Source: Daejeonella sp. H1SJ63 (GTDB lineage: Bacteria; Bacteroidota; Bacteroidia; Sphingobacteriales; Sphingobacteriaceae). From it: 64,000 nucleotides of DNA. Made by a program: the position numbers and the translations under genes. Below are positions 27,745-36,121 of the stretch, piece by piece (within the stretch, counting starts at the first letter, position 1; each line of letters begins with the position of its first letter). The stretch is taken from the NCBI RefSeq assembly GCF_029360775.1, contig NZ_JARKMZ010000032.1:1-64000 (forward strand). The letters run 5' to 3'. The notes beneath the pieces were generated by a model. The model made no database searches. It worked only from the letters and a program-made list of their open reading frames with translations, and was not told the origin of the DNA.

Positions 27745-28893
27745 TTATTTAATGAAATTATTAAATAAAATATTAACTCCATCTCTAAGCACATTGTTCA
27801 TGCCACCGCTTGATGTTGGATTACAGCCATTGGTAATTACCACAATACCGAATTTTTCTTCAGGCTGGAAGAACATGGCACTATAGAGTCCGTAGGCTGA
27901 ACCGGTATGGCCTTTCATCAGCTTGCCCGGAATCAGATCACCTCTGTTGGTGATTGCCAGTCCGTAACCTTCTTCTTCAGCAACTTTGGTCTGCATAAGT
28001 TTCGCACTTTTCTTGGATATGATCCTTTTACCATTGTATTTGCCCATATTCATGTGCATGCTCATGTATTTTGCCAGATCAGTAGCCGAAATTTTCATTC
28101 CTCCGGTGGGTGAAAAGACGGGGGTAGAATAACCCATTACATAATTCCTGATCTCTTCACGACGTGGGTTATAGGCCAGGGGGGAAGTACTGAATGTTTT
28201 ACTTGAAGCATTATATTCGTGCAGTGTGGCGAACCGGCCGTTATCCAGTGAGTCAACATTGTATCCTCCATATAATCCAAGCGGATTCAGGATATGAGAT
28301 TTAACGTAATTGTCAAAACGTTCACCTGAATATTTTTCAATTACTGTTCCGATCATATTATAGTTCAGGTTGCAATACTGATAACCGGCCCCCGGTGCAT
28401 AATCATTATAACATTTCTCCCAATCCTTGTTCTTTGAAGGATTGATCGCATCCAGTGTGAAATATCCCTGTGAATCGTTGATACTTGAGGTATGCGAAAG
28501 CATCATTTTTAGGGTAATCACCTGATCGGGAAATTTCGGATTTCTGACTTTGAAACCAACCAAATCACTGATATCATTATCCAACGAAAGTTTTCCCGCT
28601 TCAATTAATTGCATAATTGATGTGGCAGAGAAAGATTTGGAAATGGAGGCAATTCTGAAAATATCAGAATCAGAAAGGGGAGCTTTTGTATTGATATCCT
28701 TTAGCCCAAAAGAATGGGTATAAACGATTTTTCCCTTTTTAACAACGGCAACAGAAAGCCCAACAACCTCATGCTTTCTCATCATTTCCTGTATTTCAGC
28801 TTCTGCTTTTTCATTTTGAGCAAAAGCGCACAGTGAAAACAGAGATAGGATTAAACCATAGAGTATTCCGGTCTTTAATAGTTGTCTGATCAT
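27745..28893 (-). CDS. Serine hydrolase of the class C beta-lactamase/penicillin-binding family, exported
   Basis: A 382-residue protein with a Sec signal peptide (about residues 1-25, ending AFAQ). The SxxK motif is SISKS (near residue 85), the YxN motif is YCNLNYN (near 170), and HTGSAYG replaces the KTG box (near 335). Such enzymes act as D-Ala-D-Ala peptidases, esterases or beta-lactamases; this one cannot be placed further. It is upstream of the two dehydrogenase-cytochrome genes with a 56-base gap on the same strand, so it may head their operon. Confidence 0.9.
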   Translation of the reverse strand: MIRQLLKTGILYGLILSLFSLCAFAQNEKAEAEIQEMMRKHEVVGLSVAVVKKGKIVYTHSFGLKDINTKAPLSDSDIFRIASISKSFSATSIMQLIEAGKLSLDNDISDLVGFKVRNPKFPDQVITLKMMLSHTSSINDSQGYFTLDAINPSKNKDWEKCYNDYAPGAGYQYCNLNYNMIGTVIEKYSGERFDNYVKSHILNPLGLYGGYNVDSLDNGRFATLHEYNASSKTFSTSPLAYNPRREEIRNYVMGYSTPVFSPTGGMKISATDLAKYMSMHMNMGKYNGKRIISKKSAKLMQTKVAEEEGYGLAITNRGDLIPGKLMKGHTGSAYGLYSAMFFQPEEKFGIVVITNGCNPTSSGGMNNVLRDGVNILFNNFIK

Positions 28894-28947
28894 TATGAAT
28901 TGTTTTGATGATAAATCTAATGAAATTTCTTTTTGAAGCAGGTTGAT

Positions 28948-29061
28948 TTAGTCAAATCCATCGTCGTAAACATCTTTTTTGAATTTGATCCACCATTTCC
29001 CGGATGAACGTTTTGATACTTCGAGTACGAATCTAGATTTAGAAGTGGATTTTAAATACAT
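28948..29061 (-). pseudogene. Short coding-like remnant (37 codons)
   Basis: An ATG at 29061 opens 37 codons ending at TAA 28948-28950. The product is basic then acidic, contains a GKWWIKFKKDVYDDG stretch, and looks like the end of a real protein, but I recognise no family. The preceding in-frame codons also read sensibly (LPVGGR) back to a stop, and those codons lie in the left arm of the inverted repeat. I list it as a probable remnant; it could also be a small intact gene. Confidence 0.35.
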
Positions 29062-29469
29062 GCGACCGCCTACGGGCAATGTTATTATTTAAGAGTTCAG
29101 GTATGGGTTTTTGATTTAAAATTACTGTATAGAGTTTTGTGGGATTCATTGATTCGAATTTGTGTACGGGATGTTACAGGAGGTTTCCGCTTTCGGAAAT
29201 GACATACTTTGTTGGGGATCTGCTTCTGATTATATTATTTTTATAGGCTATTCTTGAGGCTCTCCGATCCTGACGAAAGTCAGGATCTCCTCAATTAATA
29301 AATAATTATTGTCATCGCTGCGAATGCCGCGACCTCATTTTATTAGGATAAAATGATATTAAACTCGCCTGAACAGATTCCTAATTGCATTCGCAATTGA
29401 CAGATGAATTTTGGAGAATGCCTGAACCTCACGATAATAACAAATTACATTCCCTGCAGGCGGTCGCAT
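29060..29469. repeat. Inverted repeat pair bounding about 356 bases
   Basis: Left arm 29060-29086, right arm 29443-29469. Twelve bases are perfect (ATGCGACCGCCT and its complement) and 11 of the next 15 also match. The arms could be ends of a decayed miniature mobile element. I see no clear target-site duplication. Confidence 0.6.
29266..29287. repeat. Perfect hairpin with GAAA loop
   Basis: Nine-base stem GATCCTGAC / GTCAGGATC around a GAAA tetraloop. No T run follows, so it is not a standard terminator; it resembles units of palindromic intergenic repeats. Confidence 0.6.
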
Positions 29470-29517
29470 ATTTGTTAAACCTTGGTTTTAAAATTTATCC
29501 CATCCTGTTTACTCTGC

Positions 29518-29560
29518 TTTTTCGGGACTGCTCCCAGTTTTTGGGAACGGTCCCGAAAAA
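29518..29560. repeat. Long two-tier hairpin
   Basis: Outer perfect 11-base stem (29518-29528 with 29550-29560), a small internal loop, then an inner 5-base stem (29532-29536 with 29542-29546). The outer arms are TTTTTCGGGAC and its complement. The T run precedes rather than follows the stem on each strand, so it is not a normal intrinsic terminator. Confidence 0.65.
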
Positions 29561-29687
29561 TTTCAGGCACTTTTCTCTATAAAATTGAAAGTCAGATACC
29601 ATAGCTTAGTGAAACAGAGTAAATTCATAGCAGATTAAATAAAATTTGCTGCTGTTAAAGGCAGGATTTACCATCAAAAGCATTGAA

Positions 29688-31379
29688 ATGATGAACCCCA
29701 ATCCGGATACCATAGTAATATTTGTCTTTTCGGCATTTGTCTTGTGTATCGGTCTTATTTTTTCCCGAACAGGTATTAATCTAAAATCGTTTTTCGCGGG
29801 TGGAGAGTCAGTGCCATGGGTAATTGGAGGTCTTTCATTGTTTATGAGTTTTTTCTCTGCCGGAACATTCGTTGCATGGGGATCAATCGCATATAAATAT
29901 GGCTGGGTGGCGATAACCATTCAGTGGACAATGTGTATTGGTGCTATTGTCAGCGGGATGTATCTGGCACCCTTATGGAAATCTACCGGTAATTTAACTG
30001 CAGCAGAGTTTATCAAGGAGCGCCTTGGTTTGAGGGTTCAGAAGGCCTATATCTATATTTTCATGCTCGTTTCACTTTTTATTAAGGGAACAGTGTTGTA
30101 TCCTGTTGCAAAACTTGTCAGCGGTTCTCTGGGTTATCCGATCATACCTTCCACCATTTTCCTTGGAATTTTTATGATTGCCTACACCGCTGTTGGGGGA
30201 CTATGGGCGGTGATGGTTACAGATATTCTGCAATTTGTTATTCTCACTGCTGCTGTGCTTATCATTCTGCCTCTGGCATTTGATGCAACGGGTGGGTTAG
30301 CTCAGTTTCAGGCAAAGGCTGATGCTCATTTTTTTGATCTGCTGAACGGGGAATTTACCTTCGGATTTATTCTTGCCTTCACCCTCTATCATATATTTTT
30401 TATCGGGGGGAACTGGACTTTTGTGCAGCGCTATACCAGTGTAAAGGATTCTAAATCTGCCAGAAAAGTGGCCTTCCTTTTCGCTGCATTATACCTGATC
30501 AGTCCGGTTTTATGGATGCTTCCGCCAATGATCTACAAGACTATAAATCCTGCTTTAACAGGTCTGGATGCTGAAAATGCCTATCTGATGATCTGTAAAC
30601 TGGTACTGCCTCCGGGATTGCTGGGCTTAATGCTTACCGGAATGTATTTTTCAACTTCAGCATCGGCAAATACAACCCTGAATGTGGTTTCGGCCGTATT
30701 TACAAACGATATTTACAAGGGAAGGATTAATCCCGGAGCCAGCGACCGGAAGCTGATGCAGGTAGCGCGACTTTCTTCCTGGACTATTGGTATAGGCATG
30801 ATCATCATCGCAATACTGGTTCCATATATTGGCGGATTGGTGAATGTTACGATCAGTGTAGGGGCAATTACCGGCGGACCTATACTGGCTCCGCCAATAT
30901 GGGCTCTGTTTTCAAAGCGGCTGAATGGTAAAGCAACCTTAATCATAACCTGTATCAGTTTGGGAATTAATCTGTTCTTTAAAATCCTGCTGCCATTTCT
31001 TACAGACATAAGTCTCAGTCGGGCTGAGGAAATGCTTGTAGGAGTGGGAGTGCCTTTTGTTTTATTGATTGCTAATGAGTTATATGCAAAATCCAGAAAT
31101 TATATAAGTCCGCAGTATCTGGAATTTCAGGAATTAAAGAACACAAGGATTGAAGAGAAAGCTAATCTGAGTATGGAGGAACGCTCTGAATCGCTGAAGC
31201 AAAATAAATTCGGACTGAAGATTACTGCTTTTGCATTGGCCTTTACTGCTTTTCTGCTTGTTGTACTGGCATTGATTACTAATCAGAATATACCCTTACT
31301 TGCATCTATTGCAGGGCTGATATTTTTACTGGCCTTCATACCGTTGATTGCATCAAACAGAATTCAAACAGATTCTTAA
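29688..31379 (+). CDS. Sodium:solute symporter family transporter
   Basis: A 563-residue inner-membrane protein of the SSS family (LeuT fold, about 13-14 helices). Clear features are an FFAGGESVPWVIGGLSLF start, FSAGTFVAWGSIAYKYGW, YTAVGGLWAVMVTDILQF, and GMYFSTSASANTTLNVVSAVFTNDIY, the sodium-site and external-gate regions. It should import a sugar, sugar acid or similar solute with Na+. I prefer the ATG at 29688; an upstream in-frame TTG at 29646 adds an unsupported leader. The FAD oxidoreductase follows after 31 bases, and a LacI regulator is convergent beyond it. Confidence 0.92.
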   Translation: MMNPNPDTIVIFVFSAFVLCIGLIFSRTGINLKSFFAGGESVPWVIGGLSLFMSFFSAGTFVAWGSIAYKYGWVAITIQWTMCIGAIVSGMYLAPLWKSTGNLTAAEFIKERLGLRVQKAYIYIFMLVSLFIKGTVLYPVAKLVSGSLGYPIIPSTIFLGIFMIAYTAVGGLWAVMVTDILQFVILTAAVLIILPLAFDATGGLAQFQAKADAHFFDLLNGEFTFGFILAFTLYHIFFIGGNWTFVQRYTSVKDSKSARKVAFLFAALYLISPVLWMLPPMIYKTINPALTGLDAENAYLMICKLVLPPGLLGLMLTGMYFSTSASANTTLNVVSAVFTNDIYKGRINPGASDRKLMQVARLSSWTIGIGMIIIAILVPYIGGLVNVTISVGAITGGPILAPPIWALFSKRLNGKATLIITCISLGINLFFKILLPFLTDISLSRAEEMLVGVGVPFVLLIANELYAKSRNYISPQYLEFQELKNTRIEEKANLSMEERSESLKQNKFGLKITAFALAFTAFLLVVLALITNQNIPLLASIAGLIFLLAFIPLIASNRIQTDS

Positions 31380-31410
31380 TCGATTTTTATTGTTTTAAAT
31401 TTTTATATCA

Positions 31411-33684
31411 ATGATTAATAGTGAATTTTCCGCTGACGGTCGTTCTGTACAAGAGCTTGCTTTAGAAGCAGACCTGGTTTTTGTTGGGGGAGGAATTGCC
31501 GGAACTTGCGGAGCTATTGCTGCCGCAAGGGAAGGGCTAAAAGTTATTCTTGTTCAGGACAGGCCGGTTCTGGGAGGAAATGCATCGAGTGAGGTCAGGC
31601 TATGGATATTGGGTGCCACTTCAAGTATGGGCAATAATAATCGATGGTCGAGAGAGGGAGGGGTACTGAACGAGATCCTTGTTGAAAATATGTACCGTAA
31701 TCCGGATGGTAATTCTATCATATTGGATACCATTTTGCTTGAAAAGGTGATCTCTGAGTCGAATATTACATTATTGCTGAATACTTCAGTGTATGATCTT
31801 GTTAAGTCTGCTCCGGATGCGATCAGTAAAGTGATCGCATTTTGCAGTCAGAATTCAACCCGTTACGTACTTTCTGCACCTTATTTCTGTGATTCGTCGG
31901 GAGATGGAATTATGGCTTTTCAGGCAGGTGCTGCCTTCAGAATGGGAGCAGAGGCCAAGGAGGAGTTTGATGAGGGCTTTGCACCGGATAAGGAATATGG
32001 CGAATTGCTGGGGCATTCCATTTATTTCATGACCAAGGATATGGGCAGACCGATCACGTTTACAGCGCCTTCCTATGCTTTGAAGGACGTCAGCCAGATT
32101 ATTAAGTTCAGATCTTACGAACTGGGTGATCATGGCTGTAAATTATGGTGGCTTGAATATGGCGGTCGTTTGGATACTGTGCATCAGACCGAGGAAATAA
32201 AATGGGAATTATGGAAGGTAATATACGGCATCTGGGATCATGTAAAAAATTCAGGTAATTATCCTGAAGCTGAAAATCTGACATTGGAATGGGTAGGACA
32301 TATACCGGGTAAGCGTGAAAGCAGACGTTTTGAGGGCGACTATATGCTTTCGCAAAAAGATTTGGTAGAACAGCGACAACATGCTGATGCGGTATCGTAT
32401 GGAGGCTGGTCGCTGGATCTTCATCCTGCCGATGCAGTATTCAGTGAAAGACCCGGCTGTAATCAATGGCATGCTAAAGGAGTGTATCAAATTCCTTTGC
32501 GCTGCATGTATAGTAGAAATATTAAGAATCTATGGCTTGCCGGCCGACTGATCAGTGCGACACATGTAGCCTTTGGCTCCTGCAGGGTGATGGCTACAGT
32601 AGCTTATTCAGCGCAGGTACTTGGACTGGCAACAAGGTATTGTTTGAGCGAAGGACTGAGTCCATCTGAACTGGCTAATTCAGCACTGGTTGAAGATCTG
32701 CGTCAGGAGTTACTCAGTAAAGGTCATTTTATACCGGGTGCTGAACCAAAAACAAAGAATCTTGCGCATCATGCTGAAATAAAGGCCAGCACTGAGTTTA
32801 AGATTGCTGAAATTGAAGCAAGCGGCGACTGGCAAAAGCTTGAATATTCTACAGCACAGTTATTGCCCGTTAAGCAGGGCGATAAATTCAAAGTATCGCT
32901 GACTGTATTGGCAGAAGAAGATACTGTGCTTTCCATACAGCTCAGGGCAAGCGAAAAACAGATCAATTATACTCCAGAATTAATTTTAGAGAACAAGGAT
33001 TTTGAACTGGAAGAGGGACTGAATGAGATTGAAATAGAGTTTAATACCATTATTGATCAGGATCGCTATGCTTTTGTTTGTTTTCTGAAGAATGAGCTTC
33101 TCAGTTTAAAAACAAGTAAAATGTTCCTCAGCGGGACCATGATGCTGATGAACCGTTATAACAAAGCAGTAGCAACCAGTGGAGTGCAGCTTCCTCCGGA
33201 TGGAATTGGAATAGATTCATTTGAATTCTGGCTTCCATCCAGACGGCCATCAGATCAGAATCTGGCTCTGAAGATCAGTCCGGCATTGGATCCATACCCT
33301 TCTTCAAATATCGTCAATGGTTTTTGCCGTCCAACTCACCGGGCCAATGCCTGGGTAGCCGATTTAAATGATGAACATCCGCATATTACACTATCCTGGA
33401 AAGAGCCTGTAGATATAAAGAAGCTGGTTTTATTCTTTGATTCAGATTTTGATCATCCGCTTGAATCAACATTAAGAGTACACCCGGAGAGGCTGGTTCC
33501 GCATACGATAAGAAACTACCAGATTGCAGATGGTTCAGGCCGGCTGATCTATGAGAAAGAAGGTAATTATCAAACGATAAATGAAATAGAATTTAAAAAT
33601 CTGCATACCAATTCCATCAGAATTTATGTGGAACATCCGTCTTCGAATGTGCCGGCAGCACTATTTGAAGTTCAGGTATTTTAA
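31411..33684 (+). CDS. FAD-dependent oxidoreductase with C-terminal beta-rich (discoidin-like) region
   Basis: A 757-residue protein. Residues about 20-440 fit the FAD_oxidored family: dinucleotide-binding FVGGGIAGTCGAIAAAREG, VLGGNASSEVRLWILG, DSSGDGIMAFQAGAAFRMG, and a C-terminal FAD-contact region IKNLWLAGRLISATHVAFGS. No signal peptide. The last ~150 residues (HITLSWKEPVDIKKLVLFF and onward) look like a galactose-binding/F5-8 type C fold, an unusual addition. The substrate is unknown; pairing with a Na+ symporter suggests intracellular oxidation of the imported compound. Confidence 0.88.
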   Translation: MINSEFSADGRSVQELALEADLVFVGGGIAGTCGAIAAAREGLKVILVQDRPVLGGNASSEVRLWILGATSSMGNNNRWSREGGVLNEILVENMYRNPDGNSIILDTILLEKVISESNITLLLNTSVYDLVKSAPDAISKVIAFCSQNSTRYVLSAPYFCDSSGDGIMAFQAGAAFRMGAEAKEEFDEGFAPDKEYGELLGHSIYFMTKDMGRPITFTAPSYALKDVSQIIKFRSYELGDHGCKLWWLEYGGRLDTVHQTEEIKWELWKVIYGIWDHVKNSGNYPEAENLTLEWVGHIPGKRESRRFEGDYMLSQKDLVEQRQHADAVSYGGWSLDLHPADAVFSERPGCNQWHAKGVYQIPLRCMYSRNIKNLWLAGRLISATHVAFGSCRVMATVAYSAQVLGLATRYCLSEGLSPSELANSALVEDLRQELLSKGHFIPGAEPKTKNLAHHAEIKASTEFKIAEIEASGDWQKLEYSTAQLLPVKQGDKFKVSLTVLAEEDTVLSIQLRASEKQINYTPELILENKDFELEEGLNEIEIEFNTIIDQDRYAFVCFLKNELLSLKTSKMFLSGTMMLMNRYNKAVATSGVQLPPDGIGIDSFEFWLPSRRPSDQNLALKISPALDPYPSSNIVNGFCRPTHRANAWVADLNDEHPHITLSWKEPVDIKKLVLFFDSDFDHPLESTLRVHPERLVPHTIRNYQIADGSGRLIYEKEGNYQTINEIEFKNLHTNSIRIYVEHPSSNVPAALFEVQVF

Positions 33685-33696
33685 GTGTCCATGGGA

Positions 33697-34731
33697 TCAG
33701 GAAGCATTGTCGGGAATAAAACTTGAATTCCTGATAATAAGGCTGGAATCAAGAGTTTTCGTAACGGCTTTCCATTGCGAAACTTCTTTATCCATCAGGT
33801 CGAGTAATAATTGCAAGGCGGTACTGCCAATAAGCTGTATAGGTTGGGCAACGGTTGTTAAACTGGGTTCGATCAGGTCAGAACCGTAATCATTGCTAAA
33901 CCCGACAATGCCAATGTCCCGGGGTATACTTAACCCCATTTTTTTAATGGTTTGAATAGCCTCAATAGCTGCAGGATCATTGATGGCAAATAGTCCGTCA
34001 GGCGGATTCTCCAGTTCCATCAAATGATGTACATAGATCTTCACTTTCCCCAGAGTAAGGTCGTAGGGGATGATGATGGATTCATCCACAGGTAAATGGT
34101 GTTTTTTCAGGGCATCCAGATAACCCTGCATGCGTTTCCGGCTTGTAATTAAGGAATCCGGTCCGGCCAGATGAGCAATCCTTTTCTTGCCCGTAAGTAT
34201 CAGATGTTCCACCGCACCGAATGCAGCTTCATAATCATTGATCACCACTTTAGGTACTATCATTTCATCGCATACCCGGTTAAACATCACAATAGGGATA
34301 CCTTTACGCTGAAATATTTTAAGATGCTCAAAGCTCCTGGTCTCCTTCGTGATGGAAACCAGAATACCGTCTACCTGACTGGCAAGCATCACTTTAGTAT
34401 TTTCTACTTCGGTTTCAAATTTCTCGTTCGACTGACTGACGATAATATTATAACCATGCTTTTGCGCCATGGCCTGTGCTCCGATAATTACCTGCGGAAA
34501 ATAGGAGGTATCAAACTCAGGTACCACAATGCCAATCAGGTTGCTTTTCCTCGAAATCAGATTAATGGAAAGCATATTTCGCTGATAATCCAGTTTCCCG
34601 GCCAGCTCAAGTACTGCCTTACGGGTTTCAGCCTTAACCTGAGGATGCCCTGTCAATGCCCGCGAAACCGTTGATTTGGATATATTCAGCTCACGGGCGA
34701 TATCGTAAATGGTGGTCTGGTGGACTTTCAT
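33697..34731 (-). CDS. LacI-family transcriptional regulator
   Basis: A 344-residue repressor-type regulator. The N-terminal helix-turn-helix TIYDIARELNISKSTVSRAL and hinge helix GKLDYQRNMLSINL precede a periplasmic-binding-protein-like domain (about 60-335; NLIGIVVPEFDTSYFPQVI, VVINDYEAAFGAVEHLI, IGIVGFSNDYGSDLIEPSL). It lies tail-to-tail with the FAD oxidoreductase (12-base gap), and is the likely regulator of the symporter-oxidoreductase pair. No operator could be identified with confidence. Confidence 0.93.
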   Translation of the reverse strand: MKVHQTTIYDIARELNISKSTVSRALTGHPQVKAETRKAVLELAGKLDYQRNMLSINLISRKSNLIGIVVPEFDTSYFPQVIIGAQAMAQKHGYNIIVSQSNEKFETEVENTKVMLASQVDGILVSITKETRSFEHLKIFQRKGIPIVMFNRVCDEMIVPKVVINDYEAAFGAVEHLILTGKKRIAHLAGPDSLITSRKRMQGYLDALKKHHLPVDESIIIPYDLTLGKVKIYVHHLMELENPPDGLFAINDPAAIEAIQTIKKMGLSIPRDIGIVGFSNDYGSDLIEPSLTTVAQPIQLIGSTALQLLLDLMDKEVSQWKAVTKTLDSSLIIRNSSFIPDNAS

Positions 34732-34794
34732 TGTGCAGGTTTGAAGGGTAAAAATAAAATATTTGATTCGTAATTGAATTCAGGGGTAGAATTT

Positions 34795-34822
34795 AGTATT
34801 GCGTAATGAGTATTGCGTATTG
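34795..34822. repeat. Two-unit 14-base tandem repeat
   Basis: AGTATTGCGTAATG followed directly by AGTATTGCGTATTG, one mismatch, in the gene-poor stretch 34732-35287 upstream of the LacI gene. Apart from this and the small gene at 35024-35143 I see nothing else in that stretch before the tRNA terminator. Confidence 0.7.
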
Positions 34823-35023
34823 AGATGAAGGGTGCTGAACTTGAAATGTGCAGCCTAAATTCAGTTAACAGTTAGCAGACATTACATCAATAAAAGAGAA
34901 GAACTTTTATAGAGATTTGGTCTTTAAAACAATTGACAAACTTTGTAAGATGAATAAGAGTTTTAAAAATTCACCGGGCAGACATTTAAATACAGAGTGA
35001 AATTAGTCTTATACAACGCTCTG

Positions 35024-35143
35024 TTAGTAGAGTAGTTTCCTTTTATGATAATTCTCTTTGATTTCCTCCAGAAGAGACTCATAGGTTTTCAAAGGGATTA
35101 GTTCCCACTTCTGAATAGGGAGCTCAGGTAATTTTTCTCCCAT
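35024..35143 (-). CDS. Possible 39-residue small protein
   Basis: ATG at 35143 to TAA at 35024. The product starts MGEKLPELPIQKWELIP, is predicted to form one charged helix (YESLLEEIKENYHKRK), and has natural-looking composition. It lies alone in a gene-poor region between the LacI gene and the tRNA pair, and I see no strong promoter in front (TATATTTA is near). No family recognised. Confidence 0.4.
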   Translation of the reverse strand: MGEKLPELPIQKWELIPLKTYESLLEEIKENYHKRKLLY

Positions 35144-35240
35144 AACTAAATATAAACATATTGATAGTATATATTAATTCATTACTTAGAGATATCTTAA
35201 AACAATAAAATTACAGTACTAATTGTGTATGTTAATTGTA

Positions 35241-35286
35241 TGTAAAAAACAAAAAACCCTCTCTACTTCACGTAAAGAGGGTTTTT
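35241..35286 (-). terminator. Terminator of the tRNA-Gly/tRNA-Leu transcript (minus strand)
   Basis: Perfect 11-base stem (35252-35262 with 35276-35286), and on the minus strand a run of T (complement of 35243-35257). It begins 2 bases after the tRNA-Leu 3' end. Confidence 0.9.
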
Positions 35287-35287
35287 G

Positions 35288-35373
35288 TACTCGGAGCGGG
35301 AATCGAACCCGCACTCGCTTTAGGGCGAACAGGATTTTAAGTCCTGCGTGTCTACCAGTTCCACCATCCGAGC
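35288..35373 (-). tRNA. tRNA-Leu (anticodon UAA)
   Basis: Eighty-six nucleotides with discriminator A; acceptor GCTCGGA pairs with TCCGAGT (first pair G-U). The anticodon loop CTTAAAA between CAGGA and TCCTG gives UAA. A long variable arm typical of Leu tRNAs and the T arm GCGGG-TTCGATT-CCCGC are present. The 3' CCA is not encoded (ACA follows). Second gene of a tRNA pair. Confidence 0.96.
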
Positions 35374-35430
35374 AGATGGTTATTTACTATTTCAAACAAA
35401 AATTCCCTCTGTTAGGAGGGAGTTTCGTAT

Positions 35431-35506
<76 letters not shown>

Positions 35507-35518
35507 GTTTTGGTGAGG

Positions 35519-35548
35519 CAAATATATGGAGAAAAGCTATTTCAACAA
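35519..35548 (-). promoter_or_regulatory. Promoter of the tRNA pair (minus strand)
   Basis: On the minus strand TTG (35546-35548), 19 bases, TATATTTG (35519-35526), then about 12 bases to the tRNA-Gly 5' end. Both elements match the Bacteroidetes consensus. Confidence 0.75.
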
Positions 35549-35576
35549 GTATTTTTTTAAATTTTTATTATAATTA

Positions 35577-36062
35577 TTATAACTTATTGTTAATCAGTAT
35601 ATCAGAGATAAGGTCCTGCTCATATCCCTTACCAGCAGCAAAGCGTGTTAAAAGATATCTGCGCCTGAAGGGATCTTTTTCAGGAACCGAATTTGATTTC
35701 TTTTCAAGAATGTACATTAATTGCTTTAGATAATCCTCCTCATCTATCGCTTTGAGCGCTTTTTGTATCATTTTATCAGGTATACCTTTCAGCTTTAAAC
35801 CTTGTTTGATTTTAATTTTACCCCAGCCCTTGATTCTGAATTTTCCTGATGTATAGGCCATGGCAAATCGTTCTTCATTCAGAAAATTTTCGCCTATAAG
35901 TTCGGTGATGATCTCTTCCACATCTTTCTGATGCAAACCCCATTCATAAAGCTTGTTTCTTATCTCATACTGCGATCGCTCCTGATAGGCACAATAGCTT
36001 TCTGCCTTTACTCTGGCCTGTTCACGGCTAAATACTTTCGGTTTGGATTCTTCGTTTCTCAA
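35577..36062 (-). CDS. recX: RecX family regulatory protein
   Basis: A 161-residue all-helical protein made of three-helix repeats; it binds RecA filaments and modulates recombination. Features are KAESYCAYQERSQYEIRNKL in the first repeat, IITELIGENFLNEERFAMAY, and RIKGWGKIKIKQGLKLKGI, all typical of RecX. The frame opens with TTG at 36062 and no in-frame ATG or GTG lies nearby upstream, so TTG is taken as the start. recA is not in this window. It is divergent from murF-alr. Confidence 0.92.
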   Translation of the reverse strand: MRNEESKPKVFSREQARVKAESYCAYQERSQYEIRNKLYEWGLHQKDVEEIITELIGENFLNEERFAMAYTSGKFRIKGWGKIKIKQGLKLKGIPDKMIQKALKAIDEEDYLKQLMYILEKKSNSVPEKDPFRRRYLLTRFAAGKGYEQDLISDILINNKL

Positions 36063-36121
36063 AGCATCGAAATATCGTAAATATTTGAGTTTAATGACCT
36101 AAATTTATTGAAATTCGCAGT

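Larger units (their letters stand above)
28894..29687. other. Gene-free island with inverted repeats and hairpins
   Basis: About 790 bases without a normal gene. It contains a 27-base imperfect inverted repeat (29060-29086 and 29443-29469), several short perfect hairpins (29184-29199, 29266-29287, 29383-29398), and a long hairpin at 29518-29560. A 37-codon minus-strand frame at 28948-29061 reads like a coding remnant. The content looks like debris of small repetitive or mobile elements; nothing here resembles a transposase. Confidence 0.7.

Noticed and set aside
29385-29582. 65-codon plus-strand frame in the repeat island
   Set aside because: It spans the repeat arm and the long hairpin and has no protein-like pattern.
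35243-35286. Hairpin read as a plus-strand terminator of an unknown gene
   Set aside because: The T-tract and spacing fit the minus-strand tRNA transcript instead.
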